Below, piece by piece: positions 47,951 through 59,998 of a stretch of DNA of 64,000 bases. The position numbers and the translations under genes were made by a program. The notes beneath the pieces were generated by a model. It was not told the DNA's origin, did no database searches, and was given only the letters and a program-made list of their open reading frames with translations. Position 1 is the stretch's first letter; the number at the start of each line of letters is the position of its first letter. Source of the stretch: Flaccisagitta enflata (lineage: Eukaryota; Chaetognatha; Sagittoidea; Aphragmophora); the NCBI GenBank assembly GCA_965153355.1, contig OZ231126.1, positions 55,614,001-55,678,000 on the forward strand. The letters are read 5' to 3'.

Positions 47951-48755
47951 TACACGCATCCCAAGAACAAACCCTAGGTGGGAAAGAAAGGCCAAGTATT
48001 GTGAACCCCCTGGGCATGTTGTACAATGTATGAGGTACAATTAAAGTCAAAAATTTAAAAAATCGGTTTGGAAATATAGCATTAAAAGCTTGATAATAGC
48101 AAGAATTATACATTTTAAAGCATTTTTTGTGCTAAAAAAGGTAATTACATTTTCAAAAACTTCAGAAAACTACTGTGTAGTGTGACTATCATTGCTGTAT
48201 AAACGATTTTACCATATCAGACTAGTTAGGAGGGATATCAACTCATTTAGCACAAAAAAAGGCTAAAAAACAGTAAAAAAAGTTTTTTTAACAAAAAATT
48301 ACCAATATTCTTTTTAAACAAATTAAAAAAAAAACATAAAAAAGTATAATAACGGTAAAAATACTTATGTTTGAATCTCTGACAACTAGATTAAAGATAG
48401 CTTAAAAATAACAAAAATATACTAAGAATGCTTGTATTTATTGTTTTTTAAGCTTTGATTTGTAAAACATGCCTCTGAACTATTTGAAAGGGGTAAAAAT
48501 ACCATTACAGCAACTATATCCACACTGTTCAATTATTTTTTCAAACTTTTAGAAAAAAAAACTACAATTTCTAGCTTCATAAATACTTTGAAATAGTTTA
48601 TTTTTGCTGTTATTAAGCTAAAAAAGCTATATTTCTTAGCCAATTTTTTTTATTTTTGGCTGAAAGTGTAACTAATACAATATACGACATGCCAAGGAGA
48701 TTCACAAGGCTTGGTCTTTTTTTTTCCACCGTGGGTTTGTTACAGGGATGCGTGG
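47951..48755. mobile_element. Inverted-repeat element related to the one at 45219
   Basis: CACGCATCCCAAGAACAAACC and GGGTTTGTTACAGGGATGCG are inverted ends, followed inward by GGTGGGAAAGAAAGGCCAAG and CTTGGTCTTTTTTTTTCCACC. The AACAAACCC core is shared with 45219-45744. The right part belongs to the 1.84-kb tandem duplication. Confidence 0.7.
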
Positions 48756-48837
48756 TGAAGTACTACTTCAAGTAGTGGAGTGAGAGCATGGCAGCGCACT
48801 CTCCTCTCATCGTGAGTCCACGTAAAGTGTCATAGTA

Positions 48838-49372
48838 CAGTGGTTTTTTTTTTGCAGTTTTTCATAGTTTGAGGATTGTTTAAACTATAACTATCACTCA
48901 TGAAATCTTGTCAAGGGCGCTTTTTGAGAAATTTGAAAAAAAGAAAATTTTTAACTTTATTTTAATGTAGATCTTTTTAAGTTTACAAAACTTTTATTTT
49001 GTTAGTAAATTTGTAATCTTGATGACATTTCCTTTCATTTGTTATGTCACACTATATACTTTCTTAAAGGATTATAATTTTCAATTTTTTAGCCACCGTT
49101 ACAAAATAACAACGGTGGCTTAGGAATTGAAAATTCCTTTTTTTTGAGATAACATACAGTGCGACTTATCATATGAAAGGAAATAACATCAAAATTACAA
49201 ATTTGCTATCAAAAAACAGGTCTGGATGAGTTGAAAAATTCTCAATTTTAAATGAGGCTAAAATTACTCTTTTTTTCATATTTCTCAAAAAGCGCCCTCG
49301 AAAAGATTTCACAACTGTTAGTTTTGGTTAAAGTAACCCTGAAACTATCACAAACTACAAAAAAATTTACTG
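48838..49372. mobile_element. Palindromic TA-duplicating MITE, copy 1
   Basis: Left CAGTGGTTTTTTTTTTGCAG and right TTGTAGTTTTTTTAAATGAC-like complement (CAAACTACAAAAAAATTTAC then TG), TA on both sides (48836-48837 and 49373-49374). GCCACCGTTAC and its complement flank the centre. Length is 535 bp. Confidence 0.8.
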
Positions 49373-49394
49373 TATTATGACTTTTAACCTGGAT

Positions 49395-49855
49395 TCACTC
49401 TGAGAGGACAGTGAGCGGGGCTGATGTCCTGTAAGACAAAGGGATGAATTTCCAGACGTCCTGAGGGGGATTTATCAGGCCTAAGAAGACTGATTGAGTT
49501 TATTGAAGGCAGATTTGAGGTATGGAGGGCAGATTTTAGGCCTAGCAAGCAGATTTTAGGTCTGAGGGGCAGGATTTGAAGCATGGCAAACTGATTCGAG
49601 GCTTGGAGAACAAATTTGAGGTTTGGAAGGCAGATTTGAGGTCTGGAGAGTTGATTTGAGATTTTGAGGGCTAAATTGAGGCCTGAGAGGGCTGATTTGA
49701 GGACTTATAGGGCCAAAATCAGGCCAGAGAGAGCTGATTTGAGGCCCTGATGGCCAACAAAGGGGGTATGGACGGACAGAAGGACAGGAGGATGGACGTC
49801 TGGAAATTCACCACCTACCGGACATCGGACCGTTGCGGCCGCTGCCCCCCCCCCC

Positions 49856-49860
<5 letters not shown>
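49395..49860 (-). mobile_element. MCE copy (inverted), in duplication unit 1
   Basis: GATGTCCTGTAAGACAAAGG, GGCAGATTTGAGGTNTGGA units (49500-49760), GGAAATTCACCACC and the inverted head GTTGCGGCCGCTGCCCCC. Confidence 0.75.
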
Positions 49861-49900
<40 letters not shown>

Positions 49901-49951
49901 CTTAAGAGGGAGGGCCGTCTGTAGGTGTAGGTCTCTTATGCTTCCCTCTGC

Positions 49952-49989
<38 letters not shown>

Positions 49990-50058
49990 TTCTCTCTCTC
50001 TCTCTCTCTCTCTGTCTTCCATTCTTTGGGCGCGCGTGTTGTCTGCGTTATAGAATAC

Positions 50059-50172
50059 ATGGAATCTACCCCGGAAATTGAGTCTCGCGAAATTGATTTT
50101 GCGTCTGTTTGTCAATGTTGCCTCGGAAGAATTAGATACAGTTTTTGTTACCGCGATGATGATGATGGTTAA
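50059..50172 (+). other. Short open frame conserved in both duplication units
   Basis: ATG to TAA, 37 codons: MESTPEIESREIDFASVCQC then CLGRIRYSFCYRDDDDG. The copy at 51921-52034 differs at three of five substitutions by amino acid. The frame is open upstream into the CT repeat. Not recognised; probably not a gene. Confidence 0.2.
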
Positions 50173-50678
50173 GAGAAACCAGCGATATAATAACGGTAAA
50201 AATACTTATGTTTGAATCTCTGACAACTAGATTAAAGATAGCTTAAAAATAACAAAAATATACTAAGAATGCTTGTATTTATTGTTTTTTAAGCTTTGAT
50301 TTGTAAAACATGCCTCTGAACTATTTGAAAGGGGTAAAAATACCATTACAGCAACTATATCCACACTGTTCAATTATTTTTTCAAACTTTTAGAAAAAAA
50401 AACTACAATTTCTAGCTTCATAAATACTTTGAAATAGTTTATTTTTGCTGTTATTAAGCTAAAAAAGCTATATTTCTTAGCCAATTTTTTTTATTTTTGG
50501 CTGAAAGTGTAACTAATACAATATACGACATGCCAAGGAGATTCACAAGGCTTGGTCTTTTTTTTTCCACCGTGGGTTTGTTACAGGGATGCGTGGTGAA
50601 GTACTACTTCAAGTAGTGGAGTGAGAGCATGGCAGCGCACTCTCCTCTCATCGTGAGTCCACGTAAAGTGTCATAGTA

Positions 50679-51213
50679 CAGTGGTTTTTTTTTTGCAGTT
50701 TTTCATAGTTTGAGGATTGTTTAAACTATAACTATCACTCATGAAATCTTGTCAAGGGCGCTTTTTGAGAAATTTGAAAAAAAGAAAATTTTTAACTTTA
50801 TTTTAATGTAGATCTTTTTAAGTTTACAAAACTTTTATTTTGTTAGTAAATTTGTAATCTTGATGACATTTCCTTTCATTTGTTATGTCACACTATATAC
50901 TTTCTTAAAGGATTATAATTTTCAATTTTTTAGCCACCGTTACAAAATAACAACGGTGGCTTAGGAATTGAAAATTCCTTTTTTTTGAGATAACATACAG
51001 TGCGACTTATCATATGAAAGGAAATAACATCAAAATTACAAATTTGCTATCAAAAAACAGGTCTGGATGAGTTGAAAAATTCTCAATTTTAAATGAGGCT
51101 AAAATTACTCTTTTTTTCATATTTCTCAAAAAGCGCCCTCGAAAAGATTTCACAACTGTTAGTTTTGGTTAAAGTAACCCTGAAACTATCACAAACTACA
51201 AAAAAATTTACTG
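50679..51213. mobile_element. Palindromic TA-duplicating MITE, copy 2 (by tandem duplication)
   Basis: Identical in arrangement to 48838-49372 at offset 1841. Confidence 0.8.
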
Positions 51214-51235
51214 TATTATGACTTTTAACCTGGAT

Positions 51236-51704
51236 TCACTCTGAGAGGACAGTGAGCGGGGCTGATGTCCTGTAAGACAAAGGGATGAATTTCCAGACGT
51301 CCTGAGGGGGATTTATCAGGCCTAAGAAGACTGATTGAGTTTATTGAAGGCAGATTTGAGGTATGGAGGGCAGATTTTAGGCCTAGCAAGCAGATTTTAG
51401 GTCTGAGGGGCAGGATTTGAAGCATGGCAAACTGATTCGAGGCTTGGAGAACAGATTTGAGGTTTGGAAGGCAGATTTGAGGTCTGGAGAGTTGATTTGA
51501 GGTTTTGAGGGCTAAATTCTGGCCTGAGAGGGCTGATTTGAGGACTCAAAGGGCCAAAATCAGGCCAGAGAGAGCTGATTTGAGGCCCTGACGGCCGACA
51601 AAGGGGGTATGGACGGACAGAAGGACAGGAGGATGGACTTCTGGAAATTCACCACAGTGTCCTACCGGACATCGGCCCGTTGGGGCCGCTGCCCCCTCCC
51701 CCCC

Positions 51705-51712
<8 letters not shown>
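51236..51712 (-). mobile_element. MCE copy (inverted), in duplication unit 2
   Basis: Same as 49395-49860 with about ten substitutions and a longer ACCACAGTGTCCTACCGG junction. Confidence 0.75.
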
Positions 51713-51770
<58 letters not shown>

Positions 51771-51794
51771 GTAGGTCTCTTATGTCTCTCACCA

Positions 51795-51875
<81 letters not shown>
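51712..51875. repeat. (GA)n followed by (CT)n
   Basis: (GA)n at about 51712-51768 faces (CT)n at about 51800-51873, a potential long hairpin of opposite dinucleotide strands. Unit 1 has the shorter equivalent at 49860-50010. Confidence 0.9.
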
Positions 51876-51877
<2 letters not shown>

Positions 51878-52061
51878 CTTCCATTCTTTGGGCGCGCGTG
51901 TTGTCTGCGTTATAGAAAACATGGAATTTACCCCGGAAATTGAGTCCCGCGAAATTGATTTTGCGTCTGTTTGTCAATGTTGCCTCGGAAGAATCGGATA
52001 CAGTTTTTGTTACCGCGATGATGATGATGGTTAAGAGAAACAAGCGATTGCTAGTCATCCG

Positions 52062-52850
<789 letters not shown>

Positions 52851-53569
52851 TGTGGTTGTTGCTGTTGTTTATTATTTCTAGTATTTCTGGTATTGTTCTT
52901 ATTATTTCTGGTACTCAAATCGAGAGTTCTCAAAGATTCTGTTAGAGCCAATACAGAAAATGAAAGAAAACAAAATGAAGGGATAAAGAATGACCATCGC
53001 ATCTGTTATTAACGGATAGAAGCGGGTCCGTAGGAGCAGGGTTTAACTATGATTGCTTTGGTTATTTTTTGGTTGCGGACACTATAAGAGGGTTTGTTTG
53101 TCCGTCGGTCCCTCCATCCATCCGTTCGTTTATCCGTTGAGGCGGCTCTCTTCTCGTTTGTCCATCTAGCATCTGTTCGTCCGTCCGTCTATCCATCCGT
53201 CCGTCCGTCCATACAATCCTTGGTTTGTCCAAATCGAGTTGAAATGTGCGAAAACGCAAATATATGATGCTGCATTGTGTGCATTGTGTGTATGAATGGG
53301 GGGGAGGAGTAGAGATGGGGGTTAGGGCCAATGGTTTTTGCATCAAATCAATTGAACACCCCAGCCCGCAGCTTTTTTAAACAGACTATGTCTATACTAT
53401 TGAAAACTACTCGCTATATGACTTTTCTCCGTGATTTAGAGGTTCCAGTTTTGATATTTTGATCAGAACTGGATGGTGGTTGTGGTAAAAATGTCAAATA
53501 TAGGTCATTTTGGCCGCAGAATTGGGCCACTTTGCCTTAGAAATCGAACCTAAAATCTATGAGATTATA

Positions 53570-54840
53570 AAACTAGAGCTCAAGAGCTAACTAGTGGCGC
53601 AATCCGCATGTTTTTATCTTTATTCGTTTAGATTTGAGAGCATTTCAAAGATGAAAGGGTATGAGGGTCATTTTGCAGTGTCAATTTTAAAGGCAATTTT
53701 GACTCTTTTCACATTTTTCAGTATTTCTCAGCTTTAAATGGACCAATTTGCATGAAATTGGTGATCAAATTGAAGAGTTTTTGCTGCTCTAGCTGATGGT
53801 AAAAAAAATTTTGATCAATTTTGCCCTCAATTTTTTTTATTGACTGCCAAAGCAGGTGTAAAAAAGTCAATTTTCTTAAAAATTGGGCAATTTTGGACAA
53901 AAAATTGGACCGCTTCCATTTTTTAAAAATACTTGAAATCCATGAGCAAAATAAAGTACTGCTCAAGAGCTAACTAGTGGTGCAATCGGCATGTCAATAT
54001 GTTTTGGCATTTAGATTTTACAAAACATCAAAGATCAAAGGGTATGTCAAAATGACCATTTATGGTAAATTTGGCCATTATGGCCTCAATTTTGGGTCAC
54101 TTTGCTGTAAAAATCGATAAAAAAAATCCATGAGATTATAAAACTAGAGCTCAAGAGCTAACTAATGGCGCAATCCGCATGTTTTTATCTTTATTTGTTT
54201 AGATTTGAGAGCATTTCAAAGATGAAAGGGTATGAGGGTCATTTTGCAGTGTCAGTTTTAAAGGCAATTTTGACTCTTTTCACATTTTTCAGTATTTCTC
54301 AGCTTTAAATGGACCAATTTGCATAAAATTGGTGATCAAATTGAAGAGTTTTTGCTGCTCTAGCTGATGGTGAAAAAAATTTTGATCGATTTTGCCCTCA
54401 ATTTTTTTTATTGACTGCCAAAGCAGGTGTAAAAAAGTCAATTTTTTTGAAAATTGGGCAATTTTGGACAAAAAATTAGACCACTTTTGTTTTTTAAAAA
54501 TACTTGAAATCCATGAGCAAAATAAAGTACTGCTCAAGAGCTAACTAGTGGTGCAATCGGCATGTCAATATGTTTTTAAATTTAGATTTTACAGAACTTC
54601 AAAGATAAAAGGGTATGTCAAAATGACCATTTGTGGTGATTTTGGCCATTTTGGCCTCAATTTTGGGTCACTTTGTCATAGATATCGATAAAAAAATCTA
54701 TGAGATTATAAAAATAGAGCTCAAGAGCTAACCAGTGGTGCAATCCGCATATTTCTATCTTAATTTGTTGAGATTTTAGAGCATTTCAAAGATGAAAGGG
54801 TATGAGGGTCATTTTGCGGTTGTGATTTTAATGGCAATAT
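53570..54840. repeat. 571-bp tandem units in the left arm of the foldback
   Basis: GAGCTCAAGAGCTAACTAGT recurs at about 53577, 54148 and 54717 with the following CTTTATTYGTTTAGATTTGAG and TTTTGATCRATTTTGCCCTC. The right arm has about 1.5 units in the opposite orientation. Confidence 0.92.
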
Positions 54841-54841
54841 A

Positions 54842-55404
54842 CAGTAGATCTCGTCTAGACTTGAGATAACGGGGGCAAGTATTGTGAAAAGACGAATGAA
54901 GGCAGGGGAGCCATATTTGGATCATAAACTAATCAAAGGATGCTTAATTCCCCATGATAGCTGGTTGCTATGGAAACACGTTTCCATGTATTCTCGCTAA
55001 AGTATCAATATTTTGAGAGATTTTTTTAGGGAACATTGCTTAAAATAAAATTTGCTACAACTTTCCCACAGTATGTTCTGTAAGAATGTCGCTCGTTTGG
55101 CCGTTGCTAAGGAGCGTATCCATGTGTGACAACCCCTAGCAACCGCTAAACGAGCGACATTCTTACAGAACATACTGTGGGAAAGTTGTAGCAAATTTTA
55201 TTTTAAGCAATGTTCCCTAAAAAAATCTCTCAAAATATTGATACTTTAGCGAGAATACATGGAAATGTGTTTCCATAGCAACCAGCTATCATGGGCAATA
55301 AAGCATCCCTTTATTAGTCTATGTTTGAAATGTCACTCCCCTGGCTTTATTTGTGTTCTTACAATGCTTGCCCCTGTTATCTCAAGTCTAGACGAGATCT
55401 ACTG
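54842..55404. mobile_element. Palindromic TA-duplicating MITE (563 bp) inside the foldback
   Basis: Inverted ends CAGTAGATCTCGTCTAGACT, TA on both sides (54840-54841 and 55405-55406). Almost fully self-complementary; the turn lies near 55105. The equivalent site in the right arm (about 56640) has no insertion. Confidence 0.92.
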
Positions 55405-55628
55405 TAACTCTTTTCACAAATTTTGATATAACTCGGCTTTAAATGAACCAATCATTGTAAAATTGATGACCAAAATGAAGATTTTTTGATGCTCCAGCCG
55501 ATCCTGAAAGAATTTTTGATCAATATGGCCCACAAAATATTCTATCGACTCTCAAAGCAGATGCTAAAAGCCAGATATTATTGCTTATTAGGCGAAAATG
55601 GTAGCATGATTACGCAACTTCCAGTTGA

Positions 55629-55812
55629 AACAAAGCCGGATACACGGCTACCCTAGTCGCATGTGGGTGGGCAAGGGCTGCGTTTGAGGTCACTGGAGCA
55701 TTTGGGCAGTAGTAGTGATGTCCAAGAATAAAAGATACAAAAAGATTGGGTGGACGGACAGATGGACGGTCAAATCAGAGTGTAGAGACGCATATCACTT
55801 GACTAAAAACTA
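55629..55812 (-). mobile_element. HCE type I copy inside the foldback
   Basis: AACAAAGCCGGATACACGGC, GTCGCATGTGGGTGGGC, GGAGCATTTGGGCAGTAGTAG, (GGACGGAC) core and GCATATCACTTGACTAAAAAC with a decayed hairpin. Confidence 0.85.
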
Positions 55813-57642
55813 CTTAAAATCTATGAGCAAATTTAACTACTGCCCATGTGGTAACCAGTGGCGCAATCAGCACATCTAGATTTTGATGCGTCATGATTCT
55901 ACAGGACTTCAAAGGTCAGATGTCATTTTTGCCTAGTAATTGTCATGTTGATAAATGCATCTAGGCGGAAAGAACTTCAACCTACTACGTTTCTGGTTAG
56001 TTGGTCATTTTGTCACTATCATTGTCAACGATGCCTGAATGATCCCTAGGGTAGCTGCTTGTGACCATGTCATTTTAATGAACTAGTCCCATCATTCACG
56101 GTAAACTTTTACTTTGCTTTTGAAAATCACATTCAAGATGAATAGATGAAATTGTAAATGAATGTTTGAATCTGAAATTAATATAAAATTGTGCTCTTCT
56201 TTCTTCATTACAATGCCGGCGGAAGACCAAATTTCCTTAGAGGCTTTAACAGCCGTCTTTGCTGCCCCTCCCAAACTTTCTCCCCTCACACAATGTAAAA
56301 AAAAGAAAAAACAAAAAATGTCCATCTTGGTTGGACACTTAGAAGTCGGAAGTTCTTTCAGTGGTTGAAAATTAAAAAAAGGAATGACTCTGACTGCATA
56401 GAATCAGATTTCTGTTAAGGCATTTTTGTGCATGCCTTTGAGTATGTGTACGTCTTTGAAAATGTGTGCAGCTGTTTGTGTGTATGCATGTGACTTTGTG
56501 TTTTTTGTGTGTGTGAGTGTGAGAGTGTGTGTGTGTGTGATATCTACGGCGAAGCGACCCAAAATTGAGGCCAAAATGGCCAAAATCACCATAAATGATT
56601 GAATGATCGAAATACTGAAAAATGTGAAAAGAGTCAAAATTGCGATTAAAATCACAACCGCAAAATGACCCTTATACCCTTTCATCTTTGAAATGCTCTA
56701 AAATCCCAACAAATTAAGATAGAAATATGCGGATTGCACCACTGGTTAGCTCTTGAGCTCTACTTTTATAATCTCATGGATTTTTTTATCGATATGTATG
56801 ACAAAGTGACCCAAAATTGAGGCCAAAATGGCCAAAATCACCATAAATGGTCATTTTGACATACCCTTTTATCTTTGAAGTTCTGTAAAATCTAAATTCA
56901 AAAACATATTGACATGCCGATTGCACCACTAGTTAGCTCTTGAGCAGTACTTTATTTTGCTCATGGATTTCAAGTATTTTTAAAAGATAGAAGTGGTCTA
57001 AATTTTTGTCCAAAATTGCCCAATTTTCAAAAAAATTGACTTTTTTACACCTGCTTTGGCAGTCAATAAAAAAAATTGAGGGCAAAATCGATCAAAAAAT
57101 TTTTTACCATCAGCTAGAGCAGCAAAAACTCTTCAATTTGATCACCAATTTTATGCAAATTGGTCCATTTAAAGCTGAGAAATACTGAAAAATGTGAAAA
57201 GAATCAAAATTGCCATTAAAATTGACACTGCAAAATGACCCTCATACCCTTTCATCTTTGAAATGCTCTCAAATCTAAACAAATAACGATAAAAACATGC
57301 GGATTGCGCCACTAGTTAGCTCTTGAGCTCTAGTTTTATAATCTCATAGATTTTAGGTTCGATTTCTAAGGCAAAGTGGCCCAATTCTGCGGCCAAAATG
57401 ACCTATATTTGACATTTTTACCACAACCACCATCCAGTTCTGATCAAAATATCAAAACTGGAACCTCTAAATCACGGAGAAAAGTCATATAGCGAGTGGT
57501 TTTCAATAGTATAGACATAGTCTGTTTAAAAAAGCTGCGGGCTGGGGTGTTCAAGTGATTTGATGCAAAAACCATTGGCCCTAATGGGGGTTATGCGCCC
57601 CTGCTCATCTATCCGAAGCGATATTGGAACTCCGTAGTTCTT

Positions 57643-59135
57643 GTTGAACGTGAATCGATGTTGATTTAGTAAGCATTAGTGTCTTGGGTTAGACACAGAA
57701 TGGATGTTTGCAAGTTAGTTTTGCTAAATGGAAAACTAGGAGTGATGCGCGTAGTAACTAGTCAGTGGGGGCTCACAAGGCCATCTTCCATATTTTTCAG
57801 TTTGGGTATGGTGAGGGATATTGCTCCACCTATCATACTGCCGTGATTATGGCACAAACCAGCAAGATATAAATTACCTATACTGCTATACAGCTGCTAA
57901 ACTAAGGGCCCTTTCGATATAATTTGCCCTTGGAATAAAGTCTTGTTAAATAAAGTACTTTTTATGGCCAATTTTTTGCGCTGTTTGTTTCATTGTGCTA
58001 GGTAACTTTTTAGTGCCATTTATTACGCTATGAAGCAATTCCGAATCATTTTGCACATCAGGTTATGATTCGCAACAATTTTCTGCGTCAAAGCATTTAT
58101 GAAAAAACGCCGACAGCGAAAAAAGTTGTTTCCTAATCCACTCAAATGGTTTCTGCCTAAAGAAACCCGATGATAAAAAGAAACCGGTTATGTAAGTTTT
58201 ACCAAAAGACAGAGAATAGAGAACCACGTAGAAACACACGCACAATCCGACACACACACACATACACTCAAACTCTCATCTGAGATTGTTCTCGGCAGCA
58301 CGAATGCACAATTAACAACATCTTATCAATCTTTCTTGTTTCTGCTCTGTTAATCCCTTCTCTCTCTCTTCGATCTCCGCGCGCATGTCCATTGTCTCTT
58401 CGATCTTCTCTCTTTATTTTATCTTACTCTTCGGCTTCCAGATTTCCACCCATCGGCAATTCCAATCTCAATGATGGTAACTTCATTTTAGATTTTGATT
58501 CTCTTTTCTTTTATAATCGGACCAAATTTTAGAAAAAAGATATCAATCTAGGACCTTCAAGTCCTTCAACGGAAGCAGGTAGCAAAACTTTTCAAAGCAA
58601 TCAAAATCTATGTTGAAAAAAAAAAAACAAAACAAAACAAGACTAAAGAATTAGCAAATGATTATTGAATAAGAAGAAAACCAAATAAAAAAATATTCGC
58701 GAAAAAAAAATCCTACGATTAATCCCGAGCTCTTGTGATGGATGCAATGAAATTCATGTACAGCAGTCAAGCCGGTCATTTTCGCCGCGCATCAAGCTCA
58801 AAGTCACGAAAGCCACGTTGCAACGTGGGCCTGGTGGAACATTTGATGGATAAGCGATCAATCGACGGACGGACATGAAGTTATCACACTCGTAGCGCGA
58901 AAAAGAAGAACCCATGGCCATGGCTGCGGCCGCGCGGGGCTACTGTCACCCTTTTTCTTACTTCAGTTTGAATTTCGTCGTTGTCCATTTTATTTGCGTA
59001 GTCACGTGGGCCTGGTCGATCATCTGATGGAAAAACGATCAACCGACGGACGGTCATAAAATCTTTAGTTCTCGTATGTATTCGTGGCTGTTGTCACTTT
59101 TTTTCTAGCTCTAAATTTCGTCATTTGTAAAAAGA
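57643..59135. other. Intergenic DNA; no gene seen
   Basis: One ~75-bp direct repeat: CACGTTGCAACGTGGGCCTG at about 58813 and CACGTGGGCCTGGTCGATC at about 59003, each followed by GATCAATCGACGGACGGAC-type words. A (CA)n remnant lies near 58248. Confidence 0.5.
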
Positions 59136-59311
59136 ACAAGGTCGGATACACGGCTACCCTAATCGCGTGCGGGTGGGCAGGAGCAGTGCTGGAGACAGTC
59201 ACTGGGACATCTGGGCAGTACAAAAAGGGGACCGACCGACTGACCGACCGACCAACCGACCGACGGACCGACATAGCGGGGTGTTGAGTAGCGTAGCATG
59301 CGACTAAAAAC
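59136..59311 (-). mobile_element. HCE type I copy
   Basis: AACAAGGTCGGATACACGGC, GTCGCG-type GCGTGCGGGTGGGCAGG, (GACCGACC)n, and GTAGCGTAGCATGCGACTAA with one mispair in the stem. Confidence 0.9.
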
Positions 59312-59342
59312 CTTTTTTCGTTTTCCATTTGCGCCTACGCAT

Positions 59343-59583
59343 TTTTAGTAGCTCCACTGGCTTTACAAGAGACTCTATAAGACTCTATAAGAGGGCGTGT
59401 CCGTCCGTATGTATGTAGGTAGGAAAGGTCCGTAAAGCCAAAATTTGGACATAACTGCCCCGCCCAGCCACATTAATGTGACATTATAGTCCCCACCCTA
59501 CCCCGTGCTGCTCCTGCTCACCTGCTGGACTACCCCTGCCCATCCGCCTGCGACTACTAATTGGCCGCGTATGCCGCCTTGTT
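59343..59583 (+). mobile_element. HCE copy, diverged
   Basis: TTTTTAGTAGCTCCACTGGC head, AAGAGGGCGTGTCCGTCC, GTATGTATGTAGGTAGG core, CTGCTCCTGCTCACC and GCCGCGTATGCCGCCTTGTT end. Confidence 0.7.
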
Positions 59584-59998
59584 GATTCGCTCGGAGCTGC
59601 TTATGAGCTTGTCCGTTGCATACTGGAATTCATATGCCGCCACTTTTTTTCTATTTGATTTTACCATCATAACAGTCTCTTATGCTTAATTATAAGGAAA
59701 CTACATGCTTGGTTCCCTTCATTAGAAATTATTTTTGCCTTTCCGCTTAAGCTTTAGAAGAAAAAAAATTCAAAAGATTAACTTTTTTAAAAATTATTGA
59801 AAGGTGCAGGGTAATACTCCTTTTTAGGCTTTGGCAGCGGCGCTCTTCTTCACACATGTTAAGAAACTCAGCTTGGTCTAATCATACTCAGTGGACACTC
59901 ATTCACGCACTTCGGAAGTGACGCCCGCTTAAAAGGCTGTCGCCTTAATAAAAATTACATTTGACACTTTTATAAGTTGTATGGATTTTTTTCGTTTT

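Larger units (their letters stand above)
48349..52034. repeat. Tandem duplication of a 1.84-kb unit
   Basis: Unit 1 runs from 48349 to about 50189 and unit 2 from 50190 to about 52040, offset 1841 bp. Both contain the right half of the AACAAACCC element, a TA-duplicating MITE, an MCE core and (GA)n/(CT)n blocks, and a short conserved open frame. Over roughly the first 1.25 kb I see no differences; substitutions cluster in the last 0.5 kb (from about 49610 and 51451). Confidence 0.92.
53323..57583. mobile_element. 4.26-kb hAT-like foldback element
   Basis: Inverted ends TAGGGCCAATGGTTTTTGCA and its complement, flanked by a perfect 8-bp duplication ATGGGGGT (53315-53322 and 57584-57591). The arms (about 1.5 kb left, 1 kb right) are inverted copies built of a 571-bp tandem unit. 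It contains no transposase and hosts a TA-duplicating MITE and an HCE. The 8-bp duplication and TAGGG end fit hAT. Confidence 0.9.
53070..57642 (+). mobile_element. HCE type II copy split by a 4.26-kb hAT-like foldback
   Basis: Head TGGTTGCGGACACTATAAGAGG, (CCGTCCGT)n, and GTGTATGAATGGGGGGGAGG up to 53322; it resumes at 57584 with TATGCGCCCCTGCTCATC and ends near CCGTAGTTCTTGTTG. The hairpin's second arm is lost. Confidence 0.8.
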
